From Epiperipatus broadwayi (taxonomy: Eukaryota > Onychophora > Udeonychophora > Euonychophora > Peripatidae), in assembly GCA_028023455.1 (NCBI GenBank), contig JAQFVV010006271.1, positions 1,984,987 through 2,048,986 on the forward strand: a DNA stretch of 64,000 nucleotides. The letters are read 5' to 3'. This document shows, one piece after another, positions 51,847 through 63,720 of this stretch (within the stretch, counting starts at the first letter, position 1; each line of letters starts with the position of its first letter). A model generated the notes under the pieces. That model saw only the letters and a program-made list of their open reading frames with translations, was not told the DNA's origin and searched no databases. The translations under genes and the position numbers were made by a program.

Positions 51847-52977
51847 ATAAAACAATATCATCTAAAAAATTACAATAGTTAGAAGACAGAATTTAAAAAG
51901 TTCACATTACATGAGAATTAGAAGTAAAACTCTAAGATTAAAATGATAGTTATATTAGAAAACATGTTTTATTTTAATCATATTTGATAATGCTTAATGT
52001 TTCTTCTTTAGAAGCATCTACTACCTATGCTAAATGACAGCTGCTATTAATCACTAAAATTACCTAATTTAGATTCTTAGGATATTCATGTTATTGACAA
52101 AAGAAATTTTCTTAAAAGAGATTCTTAGAAAGTAAGTAATTCAATTATTGGTTTCACTAAAAAGAATCCCTATTAGTTTAATACTAATATTATTAGTGAC
52201 TTGATTTAAGTAAGCATGTGTTACTTTTTATTTGGCAAAATAAATCAATTGAGGCACTTCATGACCATAGTAAAGATTTAAAGGGAAACACTCAATAACT
52301 GACAAAAAGGCTTAAAAATAATTAAAAGTTTAAAGGAAAAACAAATGGTTAATTTTAGAATTTTTTTGCTGATGCGTTGAAAGCAATATGTGCACCTGAA
52401 AAACAAGCAATCAATGTAGTTCTCCATTATATAATAGTAATAAGAATTGACTTATGATATAAAAAGTGAAATGACAACTATTTAAGATAAATCTAGCTGA
52501 TCTATTCATTTACATTTAGACAGCAATCCAGCTTAGTGATATTATACAAACTTTGTAATTTTTAAATGTAGAGGCTTGAAGTGCTGGAGATTTATCGGTT
52601 TCAAAAAAATATTGAATATGAATATTTTACAAATATATGAAAATATGGGGATATGCAGTACGATTTTAAAAACTCTCCTATTGTTTCAGTTTTTAAAAAT
52701 TAAGAAGACAAAACTGAAGATTTTATCATGAAATATTAGTTAGCTAGTAAAGCAAAAATATTTAAAAATGATATATTGAAAACATTGCTTATAGTAATAG
52801 ATTAATGATTGAGATTTGTTTTGGTTTTAGAAAATCAAAAACTACAGTTTTTGTTGCTAGACAAATGCAACAAAAATGTCAGGAACAAAAAGTGATTTCT
52901 TAAGTTGTTTTTTTATCAATTTTACCAAGACCCTTGATTTAATTAATCAATAAGTATTGGGTTCTATTTGAAATTAG

Positions 52978-53057
52978 TTGATTGTTAAGCAATCGCTTAT
53001 TCATATTATCAAACTTTTTGATTGTTAAGCAATCGTTTATTCATATTATAAAAATTT
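52978..53057. repeat. 40-bp tandem duplication
   Basis: Two copies of a unit starting TTGATTGTTAAGCAATCG. Module A copy 1 has a single worn unit at about 2309, so the duplication is private to A'. Confidence 0.8.
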
Positions 53058-53567
53058 TATATGATTGAATGAGAGAAATGTTATTGCTGCACATGAACAT
53101 ATGAGCATTCAAAATAAAAACTGGTATTAAAAATGTGGATTAACTCCAACTTTGATTTTTATGACAATACCTTTTGGAACTGTTTATAAACGACTTAAAA
53201 ATGAGGAATCGATATGCAATGTTAGGCTGATAATTGGATTTTTAAGTGAAATTGATTAAAAATAAAACAAACATTGTATCATTTTGACTTCTAGACTCCG
53301 AACAAAAAATATCTGCAGAATAAAATTTTAAATGCAACATATAATAATTTTAATTTAATTAATCTTCAAAAGTCACGTTTTCTGACAATCAATGATGGAT
53401 GAAAAATCTTGAGACACTTAGAGCTTGAGTTAGCAACTTGGGAAGACAATTTAAAAATCTTAACAGATTTTTAATTAGAAGGATGGATTTTAATGAAGTG
53501 TAGTACAGACTCCAATTTACTGCTGCTGCTGTTAACAAATTAAAATATCATTGCCATATAACTAACA

Positions 53568-54602
53568 TACCATGTTTCCCTGAAAATAAGACTGGGTCTT
53601 ATTAATCTTCGCTCCAAAAAAACACCATAAGGCTTATTTTCAAAGGATGTCTTATTTATTCTCATAAAAAAAGTCTACATTCATTTAAAATCTCATATCA
53701 AGTTCCCAAACATGTGTTTTCAGCAACACCCTCTGTGAATATTTGAATTTTCAGGTAGTGATATGCAGTAGAAAGATCAAAATATTATTTCGTTTAAATC
53801 TACCATTAAATCAAGTGTTAATTGAAGACTTAGGAGATAGGAGTGGTAACAAAAATCATTACAGTTAAGAATGATTACTCATACAAAAAAGATGAAAAAA
53901 TGAAAGCACAAAAATTCAGAAAACATTTCTGTATTTCACACTGCATTAAGTATGACTTTACAACACACAGCATATTGAATTACAAAGATTCATATAAGAC
54001 ACAATCACTTCCATTCATTATCTAAGGGCACACATTGTAAACACTTTCCTATTCTTTTTTAAAATTTTTCTTTAGGAGAAAGATCGATTTAACTTTAACT
54101 TTAATTTTTAAAATTCCTTCCATTATTTACATTCTCTTAGAAGGGGGAAAACAATTTAAGAAACAAAAAAGATTTTTTTATTATCTTATTTAAAAACTAC
54201 CACGATCAAACTCTTAAACTAAGTCAAGCATTTTAAATCTAATTATTAAATATAAATAAGTACTTAAAATTACATAAATGAAATTACAAATTGCCCAATA
54301 TACTGGAATTGTGACAGGTAAAATTTTAAGTTTGTTAAATCATTAATAAATTGATTATTTTATGTCCAAGATTTGACTGAGAAGATATAGAATTATGTTT
54401 GTTGAAAATGTTCATGGGAAAATACATAAATATCATTATAATTTATATTATCATTTATTTAAAACATTATTGTCATTAATATTATTTATTTATACATTCG
54501 TGTGCTTTAACAAGTAAAACTAGGGCTTATATTTGGGGTGCAGCTTATATTATAAACATTCTGAAAAATCACGCTAGGGCTTATTTTCAGGGAAACATGG
54601 TA
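53568..54602. mobile_element. 1031-bp Tc1/mariner-type element with TA duplication
   Basis: Element 53570-54600 has perfect 21-bp terminal inverted repeats. The outer part is CCATGTTTCCCTGAAAATAA, and a second related GGCTTATTTTCA motif lies inside each end. TA flanks it at 53568-53569 and 54601-54602, the target choice of the Tc1/mariner superfamily. The matching site in module A copy 1 (near 2845) is empty. The interior has only a 60-codon frame (53843-54025) that I do not recognise, so it is probably non-autonomous. Confidence 0.85.
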
Positions 54603-55924
54603 AATATATCAGTTTTGTGTAAGGCTGTTACTTTATATCACTTATTTTGTGGAAATAAGACATAGATCCTTATCACAATAACATAAAAGCATCACAAAAA
54701 CTTCATGCAATGATGTTTCAGAAAATTCTAAAAATATAATGGTAAGATCATTATATTAGTCATGCAAAACAAGAGAACAATACAAGATTTTCTAAAAAAG
54801 TTTTTTCATGATGGATTTGAAAATGTTACCCATAGAAAACAGACCGTAATTACATTGCAAATACTATTTCAGATATTTTAAATAAATGTAAAATTGATTG
54901 TTGTCAGTGGGAATTTATGATTGCATATAGAATACAATGTAAAACTAAATTTAGGCCAAGTTTTAAACTCTTCCCAAAAAAAAATGTTTTACTGCACAAA
55001 AAGTTAACACAGCATTGCAAATTATGTAATAAACAGAATGGATCAGCATGTGCTGTAAGTGGATGGATGTATTTATAGTTTCAGGTAGGTTCATATATCA
55101 ATTATAAATTCATCTTCAGTTAGTAATATTATTATCATTATTTTTTTTTAAGAGTTTAAATGACCATATCCATTTGCAAGTTGCAGCTAATGATAATTTT
55201 TACTTTTTTGGAATTCTTAATATTTTGGTAGTAATATTATGGAGTATATCATTTTGAGGATGTTCAACAAAAAAAGATTGAAATTTCCAAATGTAAGAAT
55301 ACTTTTCAGTAACAAAAAAAAAAAAAAGAATATAATAATTTTATAAGATCTTAACACAAATAGAAATTTTATATGCATTTACTAATTAATATGTAGTTAT
55401 GTGTTCAATTTTTACATGCCATGGGTTTGATCAGGACAATATGTAATGACAGTATATATTGATTTGTATAATGTATATATAATTTAGAGATACTGTAGTG
55501 CAATGGTAAAATATTCTTCCAGATAGATAATCTGAGTTTGAATCTGAGCCAAGTAAATTCGAATATCATTTCAATTTACTTTGAGATTTATTTTTCAATT
55601 ATCTAGCCATTACCAAGTTTTTCAACCAATATTGATTGATAACTGAATATTTAGGAATTTTTAACAGCAAGACAAAACAAAAATTAAAAAACACTTACTG
55701 CCTTCATAATTTCTTTCTAAAAAATCGTTAAGAGGATCTTTATTCCTGATATGAGCTATTTAAAGTCTGTTTTATCTTTATATGTAATTTTGATAATATA
55801 TACAATTTGTTTTGTTTTTTTTACTGAGATATAGATATATCATTAAGATGGTTTCCAAAATTAAACAACCAACCTCAACTTGGAAAAGAAAATTACAAAA
55901 TGATTTAAATTTTCAAGATCATAC

Positions 55925-56935
55925 AATTTTATTATCTCCGGAATATGACAAATAGAGTAAATGGACAAGAATATTCTGATCAAGTAGTAATATTCAATAT
56001 GATTCTTTCTGAAGGAAGTAGACAGAATAAGAAACAGAGTACTAGGTAAAAGTAATAATACTTGATTATCATTCTCTTATAAGAGATAAAGCAACCATAT
56101 AATACTTGATTATTTTTTTTTTCAAGGAGGCAAGTACAGTAATTAATCGTCAAGCATTGGTGGTCGAGAGGTCAGCACAGCTGCCTTACAAGCAGTTGTC
56201 CTGAGTTAGCGGGTTCGCTTCCCGGCCGATGCTATGACCCATGAGAAAAAAAAAGTACAGTAATTAAGCAGCTATGATGTAGTGATAACACTTTGTTATC
56301 ATTTTCTGATAACAGATATAGTAATTAAGTAACAAAATATTATGAGTAAAGTGATAATTCTTGATCATTATTCTTTACAAATAATTTAATATATCAAGCA
56401 CAGAGTTCTTCTTTTCAAGTTTTAAAAAGAAGGAGTTAGTGTATTTTATTTCTATTCTTTACAAGTAATTAGACAACAGGCACTGACCAAGTGATAATAC
56501 TTTCTCATCATTATCAATTTGAAGAAGTCAGATAAAGTAAATAAGCAAAAATATTATGATCAAATAATAACACTTGATTATTCAAGTTTTATGGCAGCTA
56601 AAACAAACTAGAAAATAGAGTATTATGATCAAGTAATAACTCTTGATGAACATTTCCTATCTTAAAAAAGCAACTGCAGGAATGACCAAAAGATAGCAGT
56701 CTATCATTAATCGCCCTGAAAGTAGATGGAATAACTAGGTAACAGAGTACTATGACCAAGTAATAAAATTTGATCATTTTTTGGTTTGAGACAAAAAAAT
56801 GATTTTATGATAGTGGTTGATCATTTTGTTTTGAAGTAACAGAGTATTATGACCAAATGATATTTTATCATCATTCTCTATGTTATGTGATAGATAAGAT
56901 AATAAAAAAAAGTACTAGGATCAAGATAATCTTTC
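55925..56935. repeat. Diverged ~70-bp minisatellite, copy in A'
   Basis: Same unit as 4605-5925 (ACAGAGTATTATGACCAAGT, then GATAATACTTGATCATCATT), with fewer units and a SINE inserted at 56147-56252. Confidence 0.7.
56132..56267 (+). mobile_element. Complete tRNA-derived SINE with 15-bp target duplication
   Basis: Element 56147-56252, flanked by perfect AAGTACAGTAATTAA (56132-56146 and 56253-56267). The tRNA-like part is 56154-56232. The acceptor arms GCATTGG/CCGATGC pair over 7 bp, the A-box region is TGGTCGAGAGG, an anticodon-like stem-loop CTGC-CTTACAA-GCAG follows, and the T-arm has the B box GGTTCGCTTCC. It ends TATGACCCATGAG plus an A run, so the whole SINE is little more than a tRNA with a tail. 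It is not a functional tRNA gene by context. Confidence 0.85.
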
Positions 56936-59098
56936 AAACTATAAATACAGCCGGTTATATAAGCTTTATAGTTGAAAAACTACTTATAAAATACATAGAA
57001 CATTTCCATTAAATTTCCAACATTTTAATCTATAAATCGTTGAAAACCTTCTATTTAAAAGCCTATATCTATTTACGAGACTAAGTTAATTGTAAATGGT
57101 TTTAGAAATTTATTATAATTTCAATCATTGCACATATAAATATTGTTTAATATACCATGTGATTATGTTTAAAAAAAAAACAATAAATTTTTAATTAGAT
57201 TTAAAGCTTATATCAGGGTTAGAAATGGTTTGATAATCTCTAATAAATGATTAAGAACAGTTACTATCTAAAATGGATGTAGTCAAAGATATGTGTGCTG
57301 ACTTTTAGAAAAACAATACTAAAACAGAAATTGTAGAAAAAAGTTACATAATTTAATGAATAAATAATATAATACAAAGTTGGAGTTTAAGTCCACAGAA
57401 GTAGAAATGAGTATATTGTAATATAATGCTTTTCATTTGATATTGAAAGAAAGTAGAACCTTTTCCTTTATCTCAGAATGTCCTGAACAACCGCCTTGAA
57501 AGAAATCCAGATTGCTGCTGATCTACTATGATACTTTCCACTATATGTAATACAGATGAGACTACAATAGTTCCAGGATGTGTCTCTCATCAGCCATTTC
57601 AGATTAGATCACCCCCCCCTTCCATTTTAATTGATGGATTACAACACCTGTGGAAAATCCACTTGTTCAATTGAATCACATTCCCATTTTCCCTTTAAAT
57701 GCAAAATAAAAAAATATTCCAAATACAGTACTTATCAATTTATTTTCAAATATAAAAATCAAAAAGTTTTCAATATTTTATTACTGTAAAGCAGGGATCA
57801 AATTTTGCATTGGTCGATATTCATTATGCAAAAATATGGAAAATTGATCAATTTACCAATTAGTATTTTCCAGACAGCTCCACATGATATGTAAAAATAA
57901 AAACTGAAAAGAAGAATGAATATAAAACACATACTATATTGATATAGATTGATTTCCTCAGCATTTCTGCAAAAAAATATAATAAATCACAGAATAGTTG
58001 GAGAAAAAATGTTTGAATGAGATCTAATCCCACAAATTTTGATGATGATTATATATTAAGATTTCAAATTATTTAAATAAAAACAGAAAGGCACAAAACA
58101 GCCTTTAAATAACATGCAGAGAAACAATGGTGTCTTAAATAAATCTTTCATAAAGAAACAATGACGACAATACTTATTAGGCTAACATTGCTAGGTGATG
58201 AAGGTTTGTATACTTCATATTTCTTTTATTTCTCTAGGTATAAATAACTAGATACCAATTTAATTACCAATACTGAATCATTAGTTAAAAAATAAAACCT
58301 AAGCCTGATTTGAGGTAGAATATATGTGGAAGTTTATCCTATCTAGATTACAAATTATAATATGGGCATGGGAGATGGTAATAATTTCGTAATATATAAA
58401 TATATTTGAGTAAAAGTAATTTTGTGTTTAGACAATTCTGAAATTCACAAATGTGTAAACCTGAATTTAAAAAATTTGAGAATATATTTACAGCACAGTG
58501 AATATTCACCCTTCCAAAGTGTTAAAAATGGACAATTGGGGTGATATAATGGTAACCTATTACTGTATATTGTTTAACATGGATATAGAGATGCAGATAG
58601 TTCACTACTAAATCATCAAACAAATGAAATTTTTTATTTGTGAAATGTATGTACAGTAACAAAAAGCTGTTTGGAATTGTTCCACTGATGAATAATTGTG
58701 ATATAATGAAATTTGAAACAAGGGATATACTCAAGTTCATTAACTTATGTTCTAAAATTATATTTTATAAAAATATTAAAATATATATTAATTTGCTACT
58801 ATCGAAAATTTGGAAAAGTCTTTGAAAAAAAAAATATATACACACTTTTGAATTGTTTAAAAATCCCAATGATAAAATGCTTATAAATACACTAAAAAAG
58901 GTTGATTCATGGAGCAATTTTTCAATGTAACATTAAGACTAAGATAACACCAGCCAATCGAGGATGTTGAAGTTTAAAATACTTTAATTACCTATTATCA
59001 ACTGACAATAATATTGTGCTAATTTTATGAAAACATACAAATAAAAATATATGTACTGTACTTATTATTAACATCACAGTCCTGGGAGTGCAAGACTG

Positions 59099-59230
59099 GA
59101 CGATTATTCTTTTTTTTTTAAGTGTCATAGCATCGGCCGGGACGCGAACCCGCAACCCGGGCAACTGCCTGCAAGTGCAAGGCTGTCGTGCTGACCTTTC
59201 AACCACCAATGCAAGACGACGATTATTCTT
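59099..59230 (-). mobile_element. Complete tRNA-derived SINE, minus strand, with target duplication
   Basis: Same SINE family in reverse. GACGATTATTCTT flanks it at 59099-59111 and 59218-59230 (the match may extend to include AAGAC). The full T-arm with GGTTCGCGTCCC and acceptor GCATTGG/CCGATGC are present, with an A tail at the left end. The corresponding point in module A copy 1 (about 11440-11480) has no SINE. Short frames over it are artefacts. Confidence 0.85.
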
Positions 59231-59398
59231 AACAGCGATAAGTTTAAATAATAAAAAAAGTAACATCTATTATTAATAAATGTTACATTTAATTTGCAAC
59301 TATACAACACAATCCATTTCCTATACAATACAATTGATGATATTATAACTGTTTTTATATCAATATAACTAAGAGTGGGTTTAAAAACTAACAATGGT

Positions 59399-59689
59399 AA
59401 ACATGAAGTGACCAGGTCATGACAAAATTTTGTAGTTCAAATTTTTTTCATCAGAGTGTTTCTTGTCGAATTATTTAAAAATTTGTTGTGAAATATCAAA
59501 TCCACGGCGGCATAAAATTATAATATAAAAAAATAATTAATAACAATTATATTATAAAAAATAATTTATTAAAATAATAACAAAATAAACGCAGTCAACA
59601 TTTTACGCATATTCCGTAATAAGTTCATTCATAATTACTTAATAAGTTTATTCATAATTAATAAGTTCATTCATAATTACTGTCCATGG
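59399..59689. repeat. AT-rich junction with short tandem repeat
   Basis: Mostly low-complexity AT. At 59617-59680 a ~22-bp unit (AATAAGTTCATTCATAATTA) is repeated three times. No gene seen. Confidence 0.7.
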
Positions 59690-60215
59690 TAGTTTTCACT
59701 TTCTCATGTCACTTTTTCACAGTCAGATTTTAAATCATTTACCTTTGTGGTTATATATTTTCTTGCATCTCCATTACTGTATTCTCATTCTGTATCCGAC
59801 ATATACTTTTTTTTGTCTTTTCATTACATTCATCTTGTATCTCATTCAACTGAATAATATTGCCTCACATTTTTTAGAGAATGTTCCTATCATGTTCTTT
59901 CTGTCTTTTCTTATATCTTCACAAATTTGTCTAATTATTTTCTGAATTTCTTAATATTTACGATTATTTTTTGTTGCCATTGGATAATATTTTCCTGCAA
60001 TTTCTTTATATTGTGTAACATTCAGTAAATATTTCATCATATTTTTGTTCCATTTTCTCTGTTTTTTTTTTTATTTCTTATAAATCTGCAGTGTGGGTAT
60101 TGTAATTATATATCTGTTACTGATGCTTCTATTATTTAAAATTTTATATCCATATGCTGTTGGTTTTCCTTAATCCTCCACAACTGAAAGACTGTATATT
60201 ATATTCAATTCTCAA
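59690..60215 (+). repeat. Worn module B fragment
   Basis: Aligns with 36063-36510 and 14880-15330. Shared blocks include TGTCACTTTTTCA, AAATCATTTA, CTTTTTTTTGTCTTTTCA and TTCATCATATTTTTG. It retains the ~24 bp that B copy 1 lacks, so that indel is a deletion in copy 1. It follows A' as B follows A, so an A-B pair existed before the duplication. Confidence 0.7.
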
Positions 60216-60261
60216 ATATTTTTTAATTAATAGACATTTTGTGTTTTACATATCATCAAAC

Positions 60262-61950
60262 CACTGCAGGATGAAGGTCTCTCCAAGTTCAATTCATCTT
60301 CTCTGATCTTTAGCTTCTCTTCTCCACACCACTCCCACATACTTTCTTATTTCATCCATCTCACATGTGATCTCTTTCTGGGTCTTTTACAATCTCTTGG
60401 AATCCAGTTTAAGGTTTCAATTGTCCATCTATTATCATCTCTTCTAGCAATATGTCCAGCCCAACTCCACTTCAAGTCTTTTAATATTTTCAATGAGGTT
60501 AGTAACACCTGTTTGTTCTCTTACCCTTATATTGCGTTTTCAATCTCTTCTTGTTACTCCCAACATGCATCTTTCCATACTTCTTTGAGTGGTCTGAAGT
60601 CTTTGCATTGCTCTTCTATTAAGTGTCTAAGTCTCAGATCCATAAGTAAGAAATGGTAAAACACATTTATTAAAAACCTTTTTTCAACACTTAGGCATAT
60701 TTCCTTTTAATATCAAGTTATTTCTACCAAAAGCATTCCAACCAAGTTTAAGTCTATGATTAATTTCATCCATTATGTTTCCATCTGTATTAATAATATG
60801 ACCTTAGCTGTTAACTTCTTCTAACTCACCATAATCAATCTTTATTTTCATATTTTGAGAAAATCCATTAAACATTACTTTAGTCTTTTTAACATTTATC
60901 TTTAGTCCTACTTTCATCTGATAACTTCTGCAACATTCCCTGCAGCTCTAAAGCATTATTTGCAAAAACAATTGCATCATCTGCAAAATATTAAATGACT
61001 TAAATATCTATCTCCATTTACTTTCATTTCTTTAGCTTCCCATTTTAATTCACAAAATACTTCTTACAGCACTGTTATAATAAGTTTTGGAGATATGGAG
61101 TCACTCTGTCTTTTTCAATGTTGACTTTCTTAGTATCATTATATAATCTAATTATTGCTGTTGCATTTTAATAAATATTCTTTAAAATATAATATCCTGG
61201 ATCTATATGTTGATGATCCAATGCTTTAATCACTGAAGAAATGTTTATACAATCAAATGTCTTTTCATAATCTACAAATCCAAAGCATAATGGCAACTCA
61301 CATTCATTTATCTTTTCTATAACTTCTCTTAATACCTGGATATGATCTACTGTATTAAAATCACTTTTAAACCCAGCTTGTTCTCTTGGTTAGTGGAAAT
61401 CCAATGTTCTCTGTAGACGAGTTGTAATTATCGTGATAAAATTTTTGTATAAAACAGATAAAAGGCTGATAGGTCTGTAATTTCTAATATCTTCTTTATC
61501 ACCTTTTTAAAATATTATAATTAGTACTGCATTCTACTAATCATCTAGTACATCTTCATCATTTAGACATTGGATATATAACTTTGCTAAAAAAATTCTA
61601 TTTTTTCACCTGCTTCTTTTAATTTATCAATTATAATTCCATCATTACCTGGGGCCTTTCTTTCTTCATAAATTTAATTACATGTCTCACTTCTTCATTT
61701 AAAATTCTGGGCAATTCAGAAGTTATAATAAATATAGGAGGTATTTGCTCTTTATTACTATATAATTCTTGATAGAAGTCGCCTACCCATTTCATGATGT
61801 CAAATCTCTTTTTAGTAATAATTCCATCTTTTTTTCTTATTGCAGATATAAATTTCCTACCAATAGCAAAATGTTAATTTACACTCTTGATATTTTTATT
61901 CTCTTCTACAGCTTTCCTTGCTAGTTCACAGTTATACTTTCTTATTAAAC
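60262..61950 (-). pseudogene. RTE-type LINE reverse-transcriptase relic
   Basis: Read on the minus strand from about 61950 down. The pre-RT part is IRKKDGIITKKRFDIMKWVG (about 61830-61770). Motif A is a broken YEKTFDCINISSVIKALDHQ (about 61280-61215). The catalytic block is YFADDAIVFANNALELQ (about 60993-60943). The C-terminal WSWAGHIARRDDNRW..NWIPRDCKRP (about 60475-60370) is the usual tail of RTE-type proteins. Several frameshifts and stops make it dead. It meets the fold-back element at 61955, so its 5' part is missing. Confidence 0.8.
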
Positions 61951-61954
61951 AAAG

Positions 61955-62145
61955 CAAAACTCTCCATACAGTAGTGCCACCCGTGCCAACCAGAGTAATC
62001 AATGGATGACAGAAGGCTTGTGAATAAAATCCCTATCTGGATGCCAGAAGGCTTGTGCATAAAATCCTAGGGATTTTATGCACAAGCCTTCTGGCATCCA
62101 TTGATTACTCTGGTTGGCATGGGGTGGCACTTCTGTATGGAGATA
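61955..62145. mobile_element. Short fold-back MITE with 30-bp perfect hairpin
   Basis: Same family as 25525-25881. Outer arms AACTCTCCATACAGTAGTGC and the complement of ..GGTGGCACTTCTGTATGGAG. At the centre, 62038-62100 is a 30-bp perfect stem (62038-62067 with 62071-62100) with loop TAG. The left arm carries a duplicated AGAAGGCTTGTG segment. The usual interior of the longer members is lost. It lies between two unrelated LINEs. Confidence 0.85.
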
Positions 62146-63720
62146 GTTTATTTGTAGTTACACAACTTATGGATATGAGTAGGAATTCAGGAAAACAGTT
62201 ATATATGAGTTTTATAGATATAGAGAAGGCATATGATAGAGTAAATAGAAATAGATTATGGATAAATTTAGCAAATTTGGGAATGAATGAAGCTTTAATA
62301 GATATTATTAAGAAATTATATGAAAATAATTATCATATATCAATTAGGGAATGTAGAATCAGTTAAAGTTAAAAATGGTGTAGGACTAAGGCAAGGATGC
62401 CCTATGTCGTCTATTTTGTTTGTGTTGTATTTGAGTGAAATGGAAAGAGCAATAGAAAGATTAAGACGAGGGATAGAGATACCGTTAATAGGTAGTAAGG
62501 GAGTATATATTTTGTCTGGTGTTTTTTTTGCGGATGATATATTTTTGTGTGCAGAAAGAAGAGAAGATATGGAAGTTATGTTGAGGACATATGCCAGAGT
62601 GGGTAAAGAGATGAGGATTAAATTTAGTGAAGAAAAATCAAATATAATGATGGTTAATACTGAGGAAAGAGAAGATGTAGAATTTTTATTGGGAGATATT
62701 AAGTTAAGTGTGGTGAATAGATATAGTTATTTGGGAATTATTTTAAGTAATCAGAAAAATTATTTGGATGAATGGGAGAAAAAATTGATAAATGAAGCAA
62801 AGAATTGATAAAGAAATTAAGTGTTTTCATATAATAAATATGTAGTTAGAATTTTATGGAAAGGAGTTGCAGTAGCAGGGTTAACATATGATGCATTATA
62901 TGTTAGTAAAGAGGTATTAAATTATTTAGAAAAAGCTCAAAGGGAAGTAGGAAGACACACATTGGATGCAGATGTATGGACAGCAAGGGAGGCAATTCAA
63001 GGAGAAATGGAATGGTCAAGTTTTCATATGAGAGATGCAAAAAGTAAAATGAAAATGTTTGGTAGATTGCAGTTTATGGATAATAAAAGAATAGCCAAAA
63101 TAGTATTTAATTGGGTTATGAGTAAAGGGCATGTAACAAGATGGGTGAGAAAGGTAATGTGGTATGTAAAAGATTTGGATAAAAAATTATATCAGTATAT
63201 TTGTATAAAAGATGTGATGATTGTGTTAAGAGGATTGTTGAGTGTTGTAGTAGTAAGGAATGAGATAAAAGAATAGATTTATTAATAAAAAAATAGGGAG
63301 TTAGAGAGATGGAGAAATAGTATGGAGAGTAAAAAGAGTTTAAATATATATAGAAATAAACAGAATATTAGGTGCAAGTTAAGATATGATAATAGTAAGG
63401 AAAGTAGTTTATTGTTTAAGGCTTGAACAGGATCTTTAGCTACAAAAGAATATACATGTAAATGGAAAAAAATGGGTGATTTATTTTGTAAATTATGTAA
63501 GGAAGGAATAGAAAATATTAGGCATTTGTTAATTGAATGTAAATGTTTGAAAAGGTACATATAATGAAGTTATGGAACAATAAATATGAAAAAAGTGATT
63601 ATACAGAAAGTGAATTATTGGTTTTTATGCTGGGTTTGGGAAAAGATAAGGGGGAATTAGATATTGAGGCTATAGAGTTGACAAAGATTATGTTGTGGAA
63701 ATAGGATGGAACAGAATGTG
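62146..63720 (+). pseudogene. 5'-truncated non-LTR retrotransposon, RT and C-terminus
   Basis: The best-preserved coding sequence here. Starting within RT: QLMDMSRNSGKQLYMSFI (about 62163), motif A SFIDIEKAYDRV (about 62206-62245), GLRQGCPMSSILF (about 62380), catalytic FFADDIFLCAE (about 62526), YSYLGIILS, then after a stop near 62808 the downstream domain (62821-63276). Last comes a C-terminal zinc-knuckle-like FCKLCKEG..HLLIEC (about 63486-63540). A shift near 62340 and stops near 62808 and 63276 disable it. The start codon at 62055 lies in the fold-back hairpin, not in the LINE. It is a different family from the RTE relic beside it; clade not assigned. Confidence 0.8.

Larger units (their letters stand above)
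51847..55110 (+). pseudogene. Decayed LINE, copy 2 (endonuclease 5' part absent)
   Basis: Sister of the LINE relic at 232-3345. Visible blocks: IIGFTKK.. (about 52142), GFRKSK..VFVARQMQQKCQ (about 52829-52882), and RT motif A as FFINFTKTLDLINQ (about 52913-52954). These are followed by a KTGIK..LTPTL stretch (about 53117-53155), all with stops and shifts. The C-terminal part resumes after the 1031-bp insertion at 53570-54600 and ends near 55110. The endonuclease start lies outside the duplicated block, so it is missing here. Confidence 0.7.
51847..59398 (+). repeat. Segmental duplication, module A' (copy 2)
   Basis: Same-orientation counterpart of 785-11640. It lacks the insertions 1317-1977 and 7232-10372, but carries a 1031-bp Tc1/mariner-type element and two SINEs not present in copy 1. 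AT-rich and gene-free outside the listed elements (for example 55120-55920, 56940-59090). Confidence 0.8.

Noticed and set aside
56154-56232. Functional tRNA gene
   Set aside because: A cloverleaf is recognisable but the T-stem is imperfect, it continues into a tail with A run, and perfect target duplications flank it; it is a SINE.
59400-59425. TGACCAGGTCA as a nuclear-receptor site
   Set aside because: A single short palindrome without context; expected by chance.
62055-62366. Protein starting at 62055 as a real N-terminus
   Set aside because: The first ~30 codons are read through the fold-back hairpin; the LINE part begins only near 62146.
60262-63720. A single LINE in inverted duplication around the hairpin at 61955-62145
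   Set aside because: The RT motifs on the two sides differ and belong to different LINE families.
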